Assembly: GCF_000224085.1 (NCBI RefSeq)
Contig: NC_015945.1
Location: 1,313,501 to 1,377,500 of the forward strand
From: Allomuricauda ruestringensis DSM 13258
Lineage (GTDB): Bacteria; Bacteroidota; Bacteroidia; Flavobacteriales; Flavobacteriaceae
Reading direction: 5' to 3'
DNA length: 64,000 nucleotides
A model generated the notes under the pieces. That model did not search any database and was not told where the DNA came from. It saw only the letters and a list, made by a program, of their open reading frames with translations. The position numbers and the translations under genes are program-made. This document shows positions 1 through 7,720 of this stretch, piece after piece (position 1 is the stretch's first letter; each line of letters starts with the position of its first letter).

Positions 1-214
1 TGATGGTTCCCAGCATGGAATCTCCCAAGAACTCCAAACGTTCATAGTTGACCGGATTTCCCTTATCGTCCCTTTTATTCATGGAACGATGAAGGAACGC
101 AGTCTTGTAGATTTCTATGTTCTTGGGCTTAAATCCAAGGATTCTTTTGATTCCCAAAAAAAAATCCCCATCCGCGTTTGGATGGGAATTGAATATTTTG
201 GAAGTAAGTTTCAT
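1..214 (-). CDS. rnc: Ribonuclease III, N-terminal part (cut by window edge)
   Basis: This is the first 71 codons of a gene that continues past the left edge of the window. The reverse strand starts with ATG at 214 and reads MKLTSKIF, with NYERLEFLGDSML near residue 60. That matches the RNase III signature, whose acidic residues bind the catalytic metal. The enzyme cleaves double-stranded RNA in rRNA maturation. It starts 9 bp after the fabF stop, and acpP-fabF-rnc is a common order in Bacteroidota, so the three genes are probably co-transcribed. The dsRNA-binding domain would lie outside the window. Confidence 0.9.
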   Translation of the reverse strand, partial: MKLTSKIFNSHPNADGDFFLGIKRILGFKPKNIEIYKTAFLHRSMNKRDDKGNPVNYERLEFLGDSMLGTI

Positions 215-223
215 GTTACAAAA

Positions 224-1474
224 CTACCCTATTTTTTTGAATAACACACATGCATTGTGTCCTCCAAAGCCAAATGTATTGCTCATGGCAACCTTTACCT
301 CTCGTTCTTGGGCCTTGTTCAAGGTCAAGTTGAGCGAAGGGTCTATTTGATCATCCACAACACTATGGTTAATGGTAGGTGGAACCAAATTATTTTCCAT
401 TGCCAAAATAGATGCAATGGCCTCAATGGCTCCTGCTGCACCCAACAAATGTCCGGTCATGGACTTGGTGGAGTTGATATTGATCTCTTTGGCATGGTCT
501 CCAAACACTTTGGATATAGCTTTTAATTCGGCTACATCCCCAAGGGGTGTAGAAGTTCCGTGTGTATTGATGGCGTCTACATCCTCTGGTTTCATTCCTG
601 CGTTCATCAAGCAGTTTTCCATCACTTTTACTACTCCTATACCTTCTGGATGTGGTGCGGTCATGTGGTAAGCATCGCTGGAGAGTCCCCCACCCAATAC
701 TTCTGCATATATTTTAGCTCCTCTAGCTTTGGCGTGCTCATACTCTTCCAGTATAAGCGCTCCTCCGCCTTCTCCCAATACAAATCCGTCGCGCGTAGCG
801 TCGAATGGTCTGGAAGCGGATTCGGGGCTTTCGTTTCTAGTGGAAAGTGCGTGCATGGCGTTAAACCCGCCCATACCTGCAATGGTCACGGCAGCTTCAC
901 TACCGCCAGTAACAATAACATCGCAATGTCCCAACCTAATGTAGTTAAGTGCATCGATCATGGCATTGGCCGAGGATGCACAGGCAGAAACCGTGGTATA
1001 GTTAGGCCCCATAAATCCATGTTTAATGGAAATGTTGCCTGGCGCAATATCCGCAATCATTTTTGGGATAAAGAATGGATTGAAACGTGGTGTACCATCG
1101 CCATTGGCGTAGTTGATCACCTCATTTTGAAAAGTTTCCAATCCTCCTATTCCCGCACCCCATACAACGCCTACCCTAAACTTGTCCACAACGTTCAAGT
1201 CGATTCCAGAATCCGCTATGGCCTCATCTGAGGACACCAAGGCATATTGGGCAAACCTGTCCAGTTTCCTGGCTTCCTTCCTATCAAAATAATCTGAAGG
1301 ATCATACCCTTTAAGCTCGCAAGCAAACTTTGTTTTAAATTTTTCGGTATCGAAATAAGTAATGGGGGCAGAACCGCTCTTACCGGTCCGTAGTCCTTCC
1401 CAATAAGCTTCCAAATTGTTACCTATGGGCGTTAACGCTCCCATTCCGGTAACCACAACTCGCTTTAACTGCAT
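224..1474 (-). CDS. fabF: 3-oxoacyl-[acyl-carrier-protein] synthase II
   Basis: Condensing enzyme of fatty-acid elongation, joining malonyl-ACP to acyl-ACP in the cytoplasm. With the start at 1474 (MQLKRVVVTGMG) the protein has 416 aa, the normal FabF length. An in-frame ATG at 1525 would add 17 unconserved residues, so it is not used. The Cys-His-His triad is visible: C165 in VSACASS, H305 in NTHGTSTP and H342 in MTGHLLGAAGA. The gene lies about 100 bp downstream of acpP, whose product carries its substrate, and just upstream of rnc. Confidence 0.97.
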   Translation of the reverse strand: MQLKRVVVTGMGALTPIGNNLEAYWEGLRTGKSGSAPITYFDTEKFKTKFACELKGYDPSDYFDRKEARKLDRFAQYALVSSDEAIADSGIDLNVVDKFRVGVVWGAGIGGLETFQNEVINYANGDGTPRFNPFFIPKMIADIAPGNISIKHGFMGPNYTTVSACASSANAMIDALNYIRLGHCDVIVTGGSEAAVTIAGMGGFNAMHALSTRNESPESASRPFDATRDGFVLGEGGGALILEEYEHAKARGAKIYAEVLGGGLSSDAYHMTAPHPEGIGVVKVMENCLMNAGMKPEDVDAINTHGTSTPLGDVAELKAISKVFGDHAKEININSTKSMTGHLLGAAGAIEAIASILAMENNLVPPTINHSVVDDQIDPSLNLTLNKAQEREVKVAMSNTFGFGGHNACVLFKKIG

Positions 1475-1576
1475 TGAACTATTTTTTTTACCCTTTAGAC
1501 CTAAATTATAAAAAAAATTATCCATGTGATAACCACCACATGGATAATTTATAATCTTTAGCGATATATCATTTAA

Positions 1577-1810
1577 TTACTTAGCTTCTTCGATGTAGCT
1601 AATGGCCTGACCAACAGTGGCAATATTCTCTGCTTGGTCATCTGGTATTTGAATATCAAATTCTTTCTCAAACTCCATGATAAGTTCAACAGTGTCCAAG
1701 GAATCCGCTCCTAAGTCGTTGGTAAAGCTAGCTTCTGCAACTACTTCATTTTCATCTACACCTAGTTTATCAACGATGATAGCCTTTACTCTTGATGCAA
1801 TGTCTGACAT
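1577..1810 (-). CDS. acpP: Acyl carrier protein
   Basis: Small acidic carrier of growing acyl chains, 77 aa, the usual ACP length. Ser37 in the DSLD motif ([11 protein letters not shown]) is the 4'-phosphopantetheine attachment site. It is the first gene of the acpP-fabF-rnc run on the minus strand and is divergent from purN. A Bacteroidota-type -7 box lies about 35 bp upstream. Confidence 0.97.
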   Translation of the reverse strand: MSDIASRVKAIIVDKLGVDENEVVAEASFTNDLGADSLDTVELIMEFEKEFDIQIPDDQAENIATVGQAISYIEEAK

Positions 1811-1843
1811 AATTATTGTGGTTTTAAAAATTTAAATCGTTGG

Positions 1844-1851
1844 CAAAAATA
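1844..1851 (-). promoter_or_regulatory. Candidate -7 box for acpP
   Basis: The reverse strand reads TATTTTTG, matching the Bacteroidota -7 consensus TAnnTTTG, 33 bp before the acpP start. No clear TTG is seen at the usual upstream spacing, so only the -7 part is supported. Confidence 0.4.
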
Positions 1852-1972
1852 TAAAACTTTGGATTAAATACACCATTTGTCGATAAAATGTGCTCCAAAT
1901 TAAACATCTTAAATTGCTGTACCTTACTTTAGCCGACGTAATTTAGTCCAAAATCACATGAATTCCTAACGA

Positions 1973-2536
1973 ATGAAACGAATTGTAATCTTTGCATCGG
2001 GCAGCGGGTCGAATGCAGAAAATATTATTTCCTTTTTTCGTGAAAAACCAGAAGTGGCCGTAGTTGCGGTGCTCACCAACAAAAGCTCGGCCAAGGTTCT
2101 TGAACGTTGCGACCGTCTTGGGGTGCCCGCTTTTTATTTTAATAAACCCGCTTTTAAAGATTCTGATGCGGTCGTGAATATTTTACAAGGACTTAATGCA
2201 GATTTAATTGTGCTTGCCGGTTTTCTTTGGAAGATTCCATCAAACCTTATTAATGCCTTCCCCAATAAAATCATTAACATTCACCCTGCCTTATTGCCCA
2301 AATATGGAGGAAAAGGTATGTATGGGGAAAGAGTGCATCAGGCCATAAAAGAAAACAAAGAGACCGAAACTGGCATTACCATACATTATGTAAACGAAAA
2401 TTATGATGAGGGCGCCATCATCTTTCAAGCTAAAACCACAGTGGAACCTTCGGATGATGCAGAAGTTATTGCCCAAAAAGTACACCAATTGGAATACGAA
2501 CATTTTCCTAAAGTGATTGAAAAAGTTTTATCCTAA
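1973..2536 (+). CDS. purN: Phosphoribosylglycinamide formyltransferase
   Basis: Third step of purine synthesis: transfers a formyl group from 10-formyl-tetrahydrofolate to GAR. The 187-aa length is normal for PurN. The N-terminus has the phosphate-binding loop FASGSGSNAENI, and INIHPALLPKYGGKGMYG contains the catalytic His and folate-site residues. The stop codon directly abuts the start of the RNase H gene. A -7-like TACTTTAG sits at 1925-1932, but no convincing -33 element is seen. Confidence 0.95.
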   Translation: MKRIVIFASGSGSNAENIISFFREKPEVAVVAVLTNKSSAKVLERCDRLGVPAFYFNKPAFKDSDAVVNILQGLNADLIVLAGFLWKIPSNLINAFPNKIINIHPALLPKYGGKGMYGERVHQAIKENKETETGITIHYVNENYDEGAIIFQAKTTVEPSDDAEVIAQKVHQLEYEHFPKVIEKVLS

Positions 2537-3172
2537 ATGGCCAAGAAGAAAAAGTTTTATGTAGTCTGGAAGGGCAAACACCCCGGCATTTTTGAGTCCT
2601 GGACAGATTGCAAAGCCCAAATTGATGGGGTAAAAGGGGCACAGTACAAATCCTTCACCACTTTTGAAGAAGCCAAAAAAGCCTTCAACAGCAATTATTT
2701 GGAATATAAAGGCAAATCCAAGGGCAAAAAAGAACTTAGCCCGGAAGAATTGCTGAAAATCGGTGACCCCAATTACAACTCCATTGCCGTGGACGCAGCA
2801 TCGAGCGGTAACCCGGGAAAAATGGAATATCGCGGCGTGGATACCAAAAGCAAGCGGGTTCTTTTTCACCAAGGCCCTTTTGAGCAGGGAACCAGCAACG
2901 TAGGAGAATTTTTGGCATTGGTGCATGGTCTTGCCTTTTTAAAACAACAAAAAAGTGACCGCATCCTTTATTCCGATTCCAGAATAGCAATAGGGTGGGT
3001 GCGAAAGAAAAAGTGCGGCACCAAGCTGAAAAAAACAGTCAAGAATGCCCAGCTCTTTGAATTAATCGAGCGTGCCGAGGAATGGCTCAAAAAAAATAGA
3101 CACACTACTCCAATCGTAAAGTGGGAGACCAAGGCCTGGGGCGAAATTCCAGCCGATTTTGGCAGAAAGTAG
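2537..3172 (+). CDS. rnhA: Ribonuclease H with viroplasmin-like N-terminal domain
   Basis: Degrades RNA in RNA-DNA hybrids. The first ~50 residues (KKKFYVVWKGKHPGIFESW) form the viroplasmin/RNase H1 hybrid-binding domain. The catalytic domain begins near residue 78, with acidic residues in VDAASSGNPG, VGEFLALVHG, LYSDSRIAIGW and the C-terminal ADFGRK, which together make the DEDD set. Length is 211 aa. The ATG immediately follows the purN stop, which suggests translational coupling. This domain arrangement is typical of flavobacterial RNase HI. Confidence 0.9.
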   Translation: MAKKKKFYVVWKGKHPGIFESWTDCKAQIDGVKGAQYKSFTTFEEAKKAFNSNYLEYKGKSKGKKELSPEELLKIGDPNYNSIAVDAASSGNPGKMEYRGVDTKSKRVLFHQGPFEQGTSNVGEFLALVHGLAFLKQQKSDRILYSDSRIAIGWVRKKKCGTKLKKTVKNAQLFELIERAEEWLKKNRHTTPIVKWETKAWGEIPADFGRK

Positions 3173-3440
3173 CTTTAAAAATGAGATGTGAGACTTGAGT
3201 TTTGTTGAAGTCGGAAGTCGGTTGGCAGTAACAGTACGCAGTAACCCAATAACTCCAAACTTGAGTCTTGGTTCTTGTCTTTCTGTTCTTTTTTCTCTGT
3301 TCTATCTTCCCTTTTGACACTAATTTCACGAATCATCACGAATAGGTTTGCTCTTGAACTTGATGCTTGAACTTGAATTTGTATTTGCTCCACTCTTTTT
3401 CTTAAATCCTTTGCCAATGATTCCAAATGGAATATCAAAG
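3173..3440. repeat. Degenerate intergenic mosaic (repeat-like, no gene)
   Basis: No coding signal is seen. The stretch holds the words gaagtcggaagtcgg (about 3204-3218), CTTTTGACAC followed by CACGAAT steps, and the phrase TGAACTTG repeated. Closely similar words occur in the gap at 58131-58407, and short TTGAACTTG-type words recur near 28500-28530. This suggests a family of decayed intergenic sequence. Confidence 0.4.
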
Positions 3441-3442
3441 CG

Positions 3443-3450
3443 TATATTTG
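3443..3450 (+). promoter_or_regulatory. Candidate -7 box for the PfkB kinase gene
   Basis: TATATTTG matches TAnnTTTG exactly and lies 16 bp before the ATG at 3467, giving a very short leader. The nearest upstream TTG (3411-3413) is too far away for normal spacing. Confidence 0.45.
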
Positions 3451-3466
3451 CAGCAAAAATTAGGGA

Positions 3467-4393
3467 ATGGGCAAATTACTGATCGTGGGAACCATGGCTT
3501 TCGATGCCATTGAAACACCGTTCGGGAAAACAGGTAGAATACTCGGGGGCGCCGCCACCTTTATCGGCTTGGCAGCTTCACAATTTAAAATAGACTCCGC
3601 AATCGTATCTGTGGTGGGAGATGACTTCCCTCAATCTTACATGGATATTTTAAAAAATAAGGACATCGACCTATCTGGGGTCGAGGTGGTAAAGGGTGGC
3701 AAAACCTTTTTTTGGGAAGGAAAGTATCATAACGACCTTAATTCACGAGACACTTTAGCTACCGAACTCAATACCTTGGCCGACTTTAATCCAGTGGTGC
3801 CCAATGATTATGCCGATGCTGATATCGTAATGTTGGGTAATCTCCACCCAAATATCCAGTTGAGTGTAATTAATCAGATGGAAAAACGACCAAAACTTAT
3901 AGTTTTGGATACCATGAATTTTTGGATGGACAATACCTGGGATGAGTTGATGGCGGTAATCTCCAAAATCGATGTTATTACCATTAATGATGAAGAAGCA
4001 AGACAAATGACCAACGAATATTCCTTGGTCAAGGCTGCCGCAAAGATTCAGGAAATGGGTCCAAAATATGTGGTGATCAAAAAAGGGGAGCACGGAGCTC
4101 TTTTGTTCCATAAGGAAAATATTTTCTTTGCCCCTGCCCTTCCTTTGGAAGAGGTTTTTGACCCCACCGGAGCAGGAGACACCTTTGCCGGTGGTTTTGC
4201 AGGATATTTGACCGAGGCAGAAAACATTTCTTTTGAAAGTATGAAGAATGCCATTATCCATGGATCCAATTTAGCCTCGTTCTGCGTGGAAAAATTTGGC
4301 ACGGAACGTATGGTGGATCTAAAAAAGAGCGAGGTAGACGCCCGCTTGGTACAGTTTAAAGAATTGACACAGTTCAATATTGAATTAACATAA
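3467..4393 (+). CDS. PfkB-family carbohydrate/nucleoside kinase
   Basis: ATP-dependent small-molecule kinase of the PfkB/ribokinase family, 308 aa, cytoplasmic. The N-terminus has the substrate lid region with GGAATFIGLAAS near residue 27. The C-terminal family signature DPTGAGDTFAGGFAGY is near residue 232 and includes the catalytic Asp and anion-hole glycines. The substrate cannot be read from the sequence; adenosine- or sugar-kinase activity are both possible. The gene is followed by a terminator and then a PurF-type gene, so a link to purine metabolism is an inference from context. Confidence 0.85.
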   Translation: MGKLLIVGTMAFDAIETPFGKTGRILGGAATFIGLAASQFKIDSAIVSVVGDDFPQSYMDILKNKDIDLSGVEVVKGGKTFFWEGKYHNDLNSRDTLATELNTLADFNPVVPNDYADADIVMLGNLHPNIQLSVINQMEKRPKLIVLDTMNFWMDNTWDELMAVISKIDVITINDEEARQMTNEYSLVKAAAKIQEMGPKYVVIKKGEHGALLFHKENIFFAPALPLEEVFDPTGAGDTFAGGFAGYLTEAENISFESMKNAIIHGSNLASFCVEKFGTERMVDLKKSEVDARLVQFKELTQFNIELT

Positions 4394-4399
4394 ATGTTT

Positions 4400-4425
4400 G
4401 CCCTGAAAATTTTCGGGGCTTTTTT
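4400..4425 (+). terminator. Rho-independent terminator after the PfkB kinase
   Basis: GCCCTGAAAATTTTCGGGGC is a 10-bp self-complementary stem with one G-T pair. It is followed by six T residues, between the kinase stop and the PurF-type start. Confidence 0.75.
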
Positions 4426-4437
4426 ATTTGGTTTGTT

Positions 4438-6336
4438 ATGAGTGATCCCATTAAGCACGAATGCGGAATATCGTTGATCCGTTTGCTTAAACCTCTGGAG
4501 TACTACAAAGAAAAGTACGGCACCGCTTTTTATGGTGTAAACAAAATGTACCTGATGATGGAAAAGCAGCACAACCGCGGACAAGATGGTGCCGGTTTTG
4601 CCAGCATTAAAATGGATATGGAGCCCGGGGAAAGGTACATGAGCCGCGTACGATCGGCCCAACAGCAGCCCATTCAGGATATTTTTGCCCAAATCAACAA
4701 CCGTATCAACACGGCTTTGACCGAACATCCGGAGTACGAGGACGATGTGGACTGGCAAAAAAAGAACATTCCCTACATCGGAGAACTTTTAATGGGACAC
4801 GTTCGTTACGGAACTTTTGGCAAGAACAGCATTGAGAATGTTCACCCATTTTTAAGGCAGAACAACTGGATGCACCGTAACCTTATTGTTGCCGGAAACT
4901 TTAACATGACGAATGTTGATGAACTCTTCCAAAACTTGGTGGAGCTGGGACAGCACCCCAAGGAAAAAGCCGATACCGTTACCGTAATGGAAAAAATTGG
5001 TCACTTTTTGGATGATGCCGTAGCCAAGCTCTACAAACAGATCAAGAAAGAAGGATACACCAAAAGAGAAGCGTCTGCACTAATTGCAGAACGCTTGAAC
5101 GTAGGCAAGATTTTAAGGAAAGCATCCAAAAACTGGGATGGTGGATATGCCATGAGCGGGCTTATAGGCCATGGTGATGCCTTTGTAATGAGAGACCCTG
5201 CGGGAATACGCCCAGCTTATTACTACCAAGATGATGAAGTTGTGGTCGTGGCATCAGAACGTCCGGTAATACAAACTGTGTTCAACGTTAATTTTGATGA
5301 TGTAAAAGAGTTGGACCCTGGGCATGCCATTATCATTAAAAAAAATGGTTCCATGGCGCTCAAACAAATTTTGGAGCCCACCGAACGGAAGGCCTGTTCT
5401 TTTGAGCGCATCTATTTCTCTCGTGGTAGCGACAAGGAAATCTATCAAGAAAGAAAAAAATTAGGGAAACTTGTCTTTCCAGAAATATTAAAGTCCATTG
5501 ACAACGATTTGGAGAATACGGTTTTCTCGTATATCCCCAACACGGCAGAAACATCTTTCTTTGGAATGGTAAAAGAGGCCCAGAACTACCTCAACAAGAA
5601 AAAGGAGGAACAGATTTTGGCCTTGGGATCAAAAATGACCGGAAAAGAGCTTCATAAAATATTGAATATTAGGCCTCGAATAGAGAAGGTGGCCATTAAA
5701 GATGCGAAGCTCAGAACCTTTATCACCCAAGATAGCAGCAGGGATGATTTGGTGACACACGTTTATGATATTTCTTATGGTTCGGTAAAACCTACGGACA
5801 ATCTGGTTATTATAGATGACAGTATTGTTCGTGGAACTACCTTAAAGCGAAGCATCCTCAAAATCTTGGACAGATTATCCCCAAAGAAAATAATAGTGGT
5901 GTCCTCTGCTCCGCAAATACGTTATCCGGATTGTTACGGTATTGATATGGCCCGATTGGAAGATTTTGTTGCCTTTAAAGCCGCATTGGCCCTTCATGAA
6001 GAACATGGCACTACCCATAGGATAAAGGAGATTTACGAAAAATGTCTCACACAGACCAATCCCTCAAATAAAAATGCGGTAAACTATGTACAGGAGTTCT
6101 ACGCTCCGTTCTCCGCCAAACAGATTTCAAAGAAAATTGGTGAGATTTTGAGTCCAGAAGACATCAACGCAGAAGTCGAGATTATTTATCAGACCATAGA
6201 AGGCCTGCACAGCGCTTGCCCAAAAAATCTTGGTGACTGGTATTTTACGGGCAATTATCCAACTCCCGGAGGTAACAGGGTGGTCAACAAGGCTTTTGTC
6301 AACTTTTTCGAGGGCAAGAACGAAAGGGCTTATTAA
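4438..6336 (+). CDS. purF: Amidophosphoribosyltransferase, long PurF-type
   Basis: Class II glutamine amidotransferase fused to a phosphoribosyltransferase, the first step of purine synthesis. Cys9 in HECGISLI fits the N-terminal nucleophile exposed after removal of a short propeptide. HNRGQDGAG and the later HVRYGTFG belong to the glutaminase domain, and the PRPP loop VIIDDSIVRGTT is at about residues 459-470. At 632 aa it is much longer than the ~470-510 aa classical PurF. The long form occurs in Flavobacteria, where a second standard purF may exist elsewhere. Whether this copy makes phosphoribosylamine or a related product is not settled by sequence. Confidence 0.85.
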   Translation: MSDPIKHECGISLIRLLKPLEYYKEKYGTAFYGVNKMYLMMEKQHNRGQDGAGFASIKMDMEPGERYMSRVRSAQQQPIQDIFAQINNRINTALTEHPEYEDDVDWQKKNIPYIGELLMGHVRYGTFGKNSIENVHPFLRQNNWMHRNLIVAGNFNMTNVDELFQNLVELGQHPKEKADTVTVMEKIGHFLDDAVAKLYKQIKKEGYTKREASALIAERLNVGKILRKASKNWDGGYAMSGLIGHGDAFVMRDPAGIRPAYYYQDDEVVVVASERPVIQTVFNVNFDDVKELDPGHAIIIKKNGSMALKQILEPTERKACSFERIYFSRGSDKEIYQERKKLGKLVFPEILKSIDNDLENTVFSYIPNTAETSFFGMVKEAQNYLNKKKEEQILALGSKMTGKELHKILNIRPRIEKVAIKDAKLRTFITQDSSRDDLVTHVYDISYGSVKPTDNLVIIDDSIVRGTTLKRSILKILDRLSPKKIIVVSSAPQIRYPDCYGIDMARLEDFVAFKAALALHEEHGTTHRIKEIYEKCLTQTNPSNKNAVNYVQEFYAPFSAKQISKKIGEILSPEDINAEVEIIYQTIEGLHSACPKNLGDWYFTGNYPTPGGNRVVNKAFVNFFEGKNERAY

Positions 6337-6339
6337 GTA

Positions 6340-6373
6340 ATCGATAAAATGCACAAAAGTGCATTTTATCGAT
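6340..6373. terminator. Perfect 15-bp hairpin after purF-type gene
   Basis: ATCGATAAAATGCAC, an AAAA loop and the exact reverse complement form a 15-bp perfect stem 4 bp after the stop codon. There is no T tract, so it could be a 3'-end stabiliser, an RNase-processed end or a protein site as well as a terminator. Its right arm ATTTTATCGATGAA recurs once more at 6751-6764. Confidence 0.55.
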
Positions 6374-6421
6374 GAAACTAGTAGAACAGCGGGTTTTTAT
6401 ACAATCGCAAATCCGCAATCC

Positions 6422-6429
6422 TACTTTAG
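6422..6429 (+). promoter_or_regulatory. -7 box of sRNA copy 1
   Basis: TACTTTAG lies 6 nt before the conserved CCATAG head. It differs by one base from TAnnTTTG. No clean TTG is seen at the expected spacing. Confidence 0.5.
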
Positions 6430-6435
6430 TGTCTG

Positions 6436-6507
6436 CCATAGCATAAGTAGGTTAAGTTCATGGTAAGATTTGGGGCAAAAAAGGTGGAAGCTATTCCACC
6501 TTTTTTA
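6436..6507 (+). ncRNA. Candidate small RNA, tandem copy 1
   Basis: The copy begins with the 39-nt conserved head (CCATAGCATAAGTAGG at its start, ATGGTAAGATTTGGG at its end), identical to copy 2. CCAT and ATGG within the head can pair and enclose a ~20-nt loop with AAGTAGGTTAAG. The head is followed by the terminator hairpin AAGGTGGAA-GCTA-TTCCACCTT and a T run (6481-6507). A -7-like box sits 6 nt upstream, so the RNA would start at or near CCATAG and be about 70 nt long. It lies between purF and sodA. Function unknown. Confidence 0.7.
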
Positions 6508-6617
6508 TTTTCTACATTGTCCGAATCAGAAAATACTCATATTAGTTTCTTGACATTTATCAATCCAGAACCCTAGTTGTACACTTTAACCCATTTAAGG
6601 GAGTTTCATCTAAAAGC

Positions 6618-6650
6618 TTGGGCACTAAAACATCGCTTGGCTTACTTTTG
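6618..6650 (+). promoter_or_regulatory. Promoter of sRNA copy 2
   Basis: TACTTTTG (6643-6650) matches TAnnTTTG exactly, 5 nt before the conserved head. A TTG at 6618-6620 gives a 22-bp spacer, at the long end of the known range. Confidence 0.65.
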
Positions 6651-6655
6651 GATCA

Positions 6656-6726
6656 CCATAGCATAAGTAGGTTAAGTTCATGGTAAGATTTGGGGAAAGA
6701 AGCCGGAGCATGCTCCGGCTTCTTTA
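6656..6726 (+). ncRNA. Candidate small RNA, tandem copy 2
   Basis: The 39-nt head is identical to copy 1. It is followed by a different terminator: AAGAAGCCGGAGC and its complement form a near-perfect palindrome at 6696-6725 that ends in TTCTTT. An exact -7 consensus precedes it. DNA between the copies is unrelated, so the head is conserved on its own rather than as part of a recent duplication. Confidence 0.75.
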
Positions 6727-6812
6727 TGTTTGACTACCAAGGTTTTAACAATTTTATCGATGAACTGCACAATTTCTTTTTCTTCTTAAAAGCAAAATAT
6801 TTTTTAAAACCC

Positions 6813-6843
6813 TTTGTTATTTCTCACAATACCAGTATTTTAG
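6813..6843 (+). promoter_or_regulatory. Promoter of sRNA copy 3
   Basis: TTTG at 6813-6816, a 19-bp spacer and TATTTTAG at 6836-6843 give canonical Bacteroidota spacing. The conserved head starts 5 nt later. Confidence 0.7.
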
Positions 6844-6848
6844 TCTCG

Positions 6849-6920
6849 CCATAGCATAAGTAGGTTAAGTTTATGGTAAGATTTGGGACGAAAAGGGTGA
6901 GGACTTCCTCGCCCTTTTCT
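6849..6920 (+). ncRNA. Candidate small RNA, tandem copy 3
   Basis: The head matches copies 1 and 2 at 38 of 39 positions. The single C-to-T change (GTTCATGG to GTTTATGG) extends the CCAT/ATGG stem to CCATA/TATGG. The terminator is again different: AAAAGGGTGAGGA pairs with TCCTCGCCCTTTT (6891-6918), including one G-T pair. Conserved head, free choice of terminator sequence and a separate promoter per copy are what a small multicopy sRNA family looks like. Confidence 0.75.
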
Positions 6921-6941
6921 ATTTTATAGAAACAGAAACAA

Positions 6942-6972
6942 AAAAAGCCGTGCACCAAGTGCACGGCTTTTC
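6942..6972 (-). terminator. Terminator of sodA
   Basis: AAAAGCCGTGCAC, loop CAA, GTGCACGGCTTTT: a strong GC-rich stem with A and T runs on both sides, so it can work on either strand. It lies 21 bp beyond the sodA stop. Confidence 0.8.
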
Positions 6973-6993
6973 ATATTATTATTGAACTAGTCC

Positions 6994-7602
6994 TTATTTA
7001 CTAGCTGCATAATTCTCAGAAACTTTGTCCCAGTTGATAACACTGAAAAACTCTGAGATATATTCTGGTCTTCTATTTTGATAATGCAGATAGTAGGCAT
7101 GCTCCCAAACATCCAAGCCCAAGATTGGGTAACCACCACAACCTACTCCTGGCATAATGGGGTTGTCTTGGTTTGGAGTGGAGCAAATTTCAACTTTTCC
7201 TCCCTTGTGTACGCACAACCATGCCCAACCTGATCCAAATCGGGTAGCTGCAGCTGAAGCAAATTTTTCCTTAAAGGCATCAAAAGAACCAAAAGCCTCA
7301 TCAATGGCAGAAGCCAATTCCCCTGAAGGTTTTCCGCCTCCGTTTGGCGACATTACTTCCCAAAAAAGGTTGTGGTTAAAAAATCCCCCTCCGTTGTTTC
7401 TTACTGCTGCGTTGGACATGTCCAAACCAGAAAGGATATCTTCGATTCCCTTTCCTTCCAAATCTGTTCCTTCGATGGCACCATTCAATTTAGTGGTGTA
7501 GCCATTGTGGTGCTTGGTATGGTGGATTTCCATGGTCCTAGCATCTATATGAGGTTCCAATGCATCGTATGCATACGGTAATTTAGGTAATTCAAAAGCC
7601 AT
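6994..7602 (-). CDS. sodA: Superoxide dismutase, Fe/Mn family
   Basis: Converts superoxide to oxygen and hydrogen peroxide. Length is 202 aa, normal for the family. Metal ligands are recognisable as H27 in MEIHHTKHH, the His in [10 protein letters not shown], and the Asp and His in the signature [13 protein letters not shown]. There is no signal peptide, so it is cytoplasmic. Whether the metal is Fe or Mn cannot be decided here. The gene is divergent from the AddA-like gene across a 118-bp gap and is followed by its own terminator. Confidence 0.95.
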   Translation of the reverse strand: MAFELPKLPYAYDALEPHIDARTMEIHHTKHHNGYTTKLNGAIEGTDLEGKGIEDILSGLDMSNAAVRNNGGGFFNHNLFWEVMSPNGGGKPSGELASAIDEAFGSFDAFKEKFASAAATRFGSGWAWLCVHKGGKVEICSTPNQDNPIMPGVGCGGYPILGLDVWEHAYYLHYQNRRPEYISEFFSVINWDKVSENYAASK

Positions 7603-7720
7603 AATTATTTTTTTTAGGTTATTACTTTATTCACGTAAAAATACAAGTTTTAACATTTATATTCCGCTAAAAGCGTGTTAACATGAGGTAAGGAATCCTT
7701 ATTTTGCAGGAAAAACATCC

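Noticed and set aside
560..1231. 223-codon plus-strand ORF
   Set aside because: It lies wholly antisense to fabF, which is a certain gene; the translation has no domain and reflects codon bias on the other strand.
6460..6920. Short ORFs starting ATG-GTA-AGA-TTT-GGG (MVRFG...) in each sRNA copy
   Set aside because: The shared ATG is inside a fully conserved RNA head with no codon-position pattern of change, the frames then diverge completely through the terminator stems, and lengths differ. RNA-level conservation explains it better.
6337..6993. CRISPR-like array
   Set aside because: Three repeats at about 190-220-bp spacing with promoters and terminators do not fit a CRISPR; spacers are far too long and no cas genes are present.
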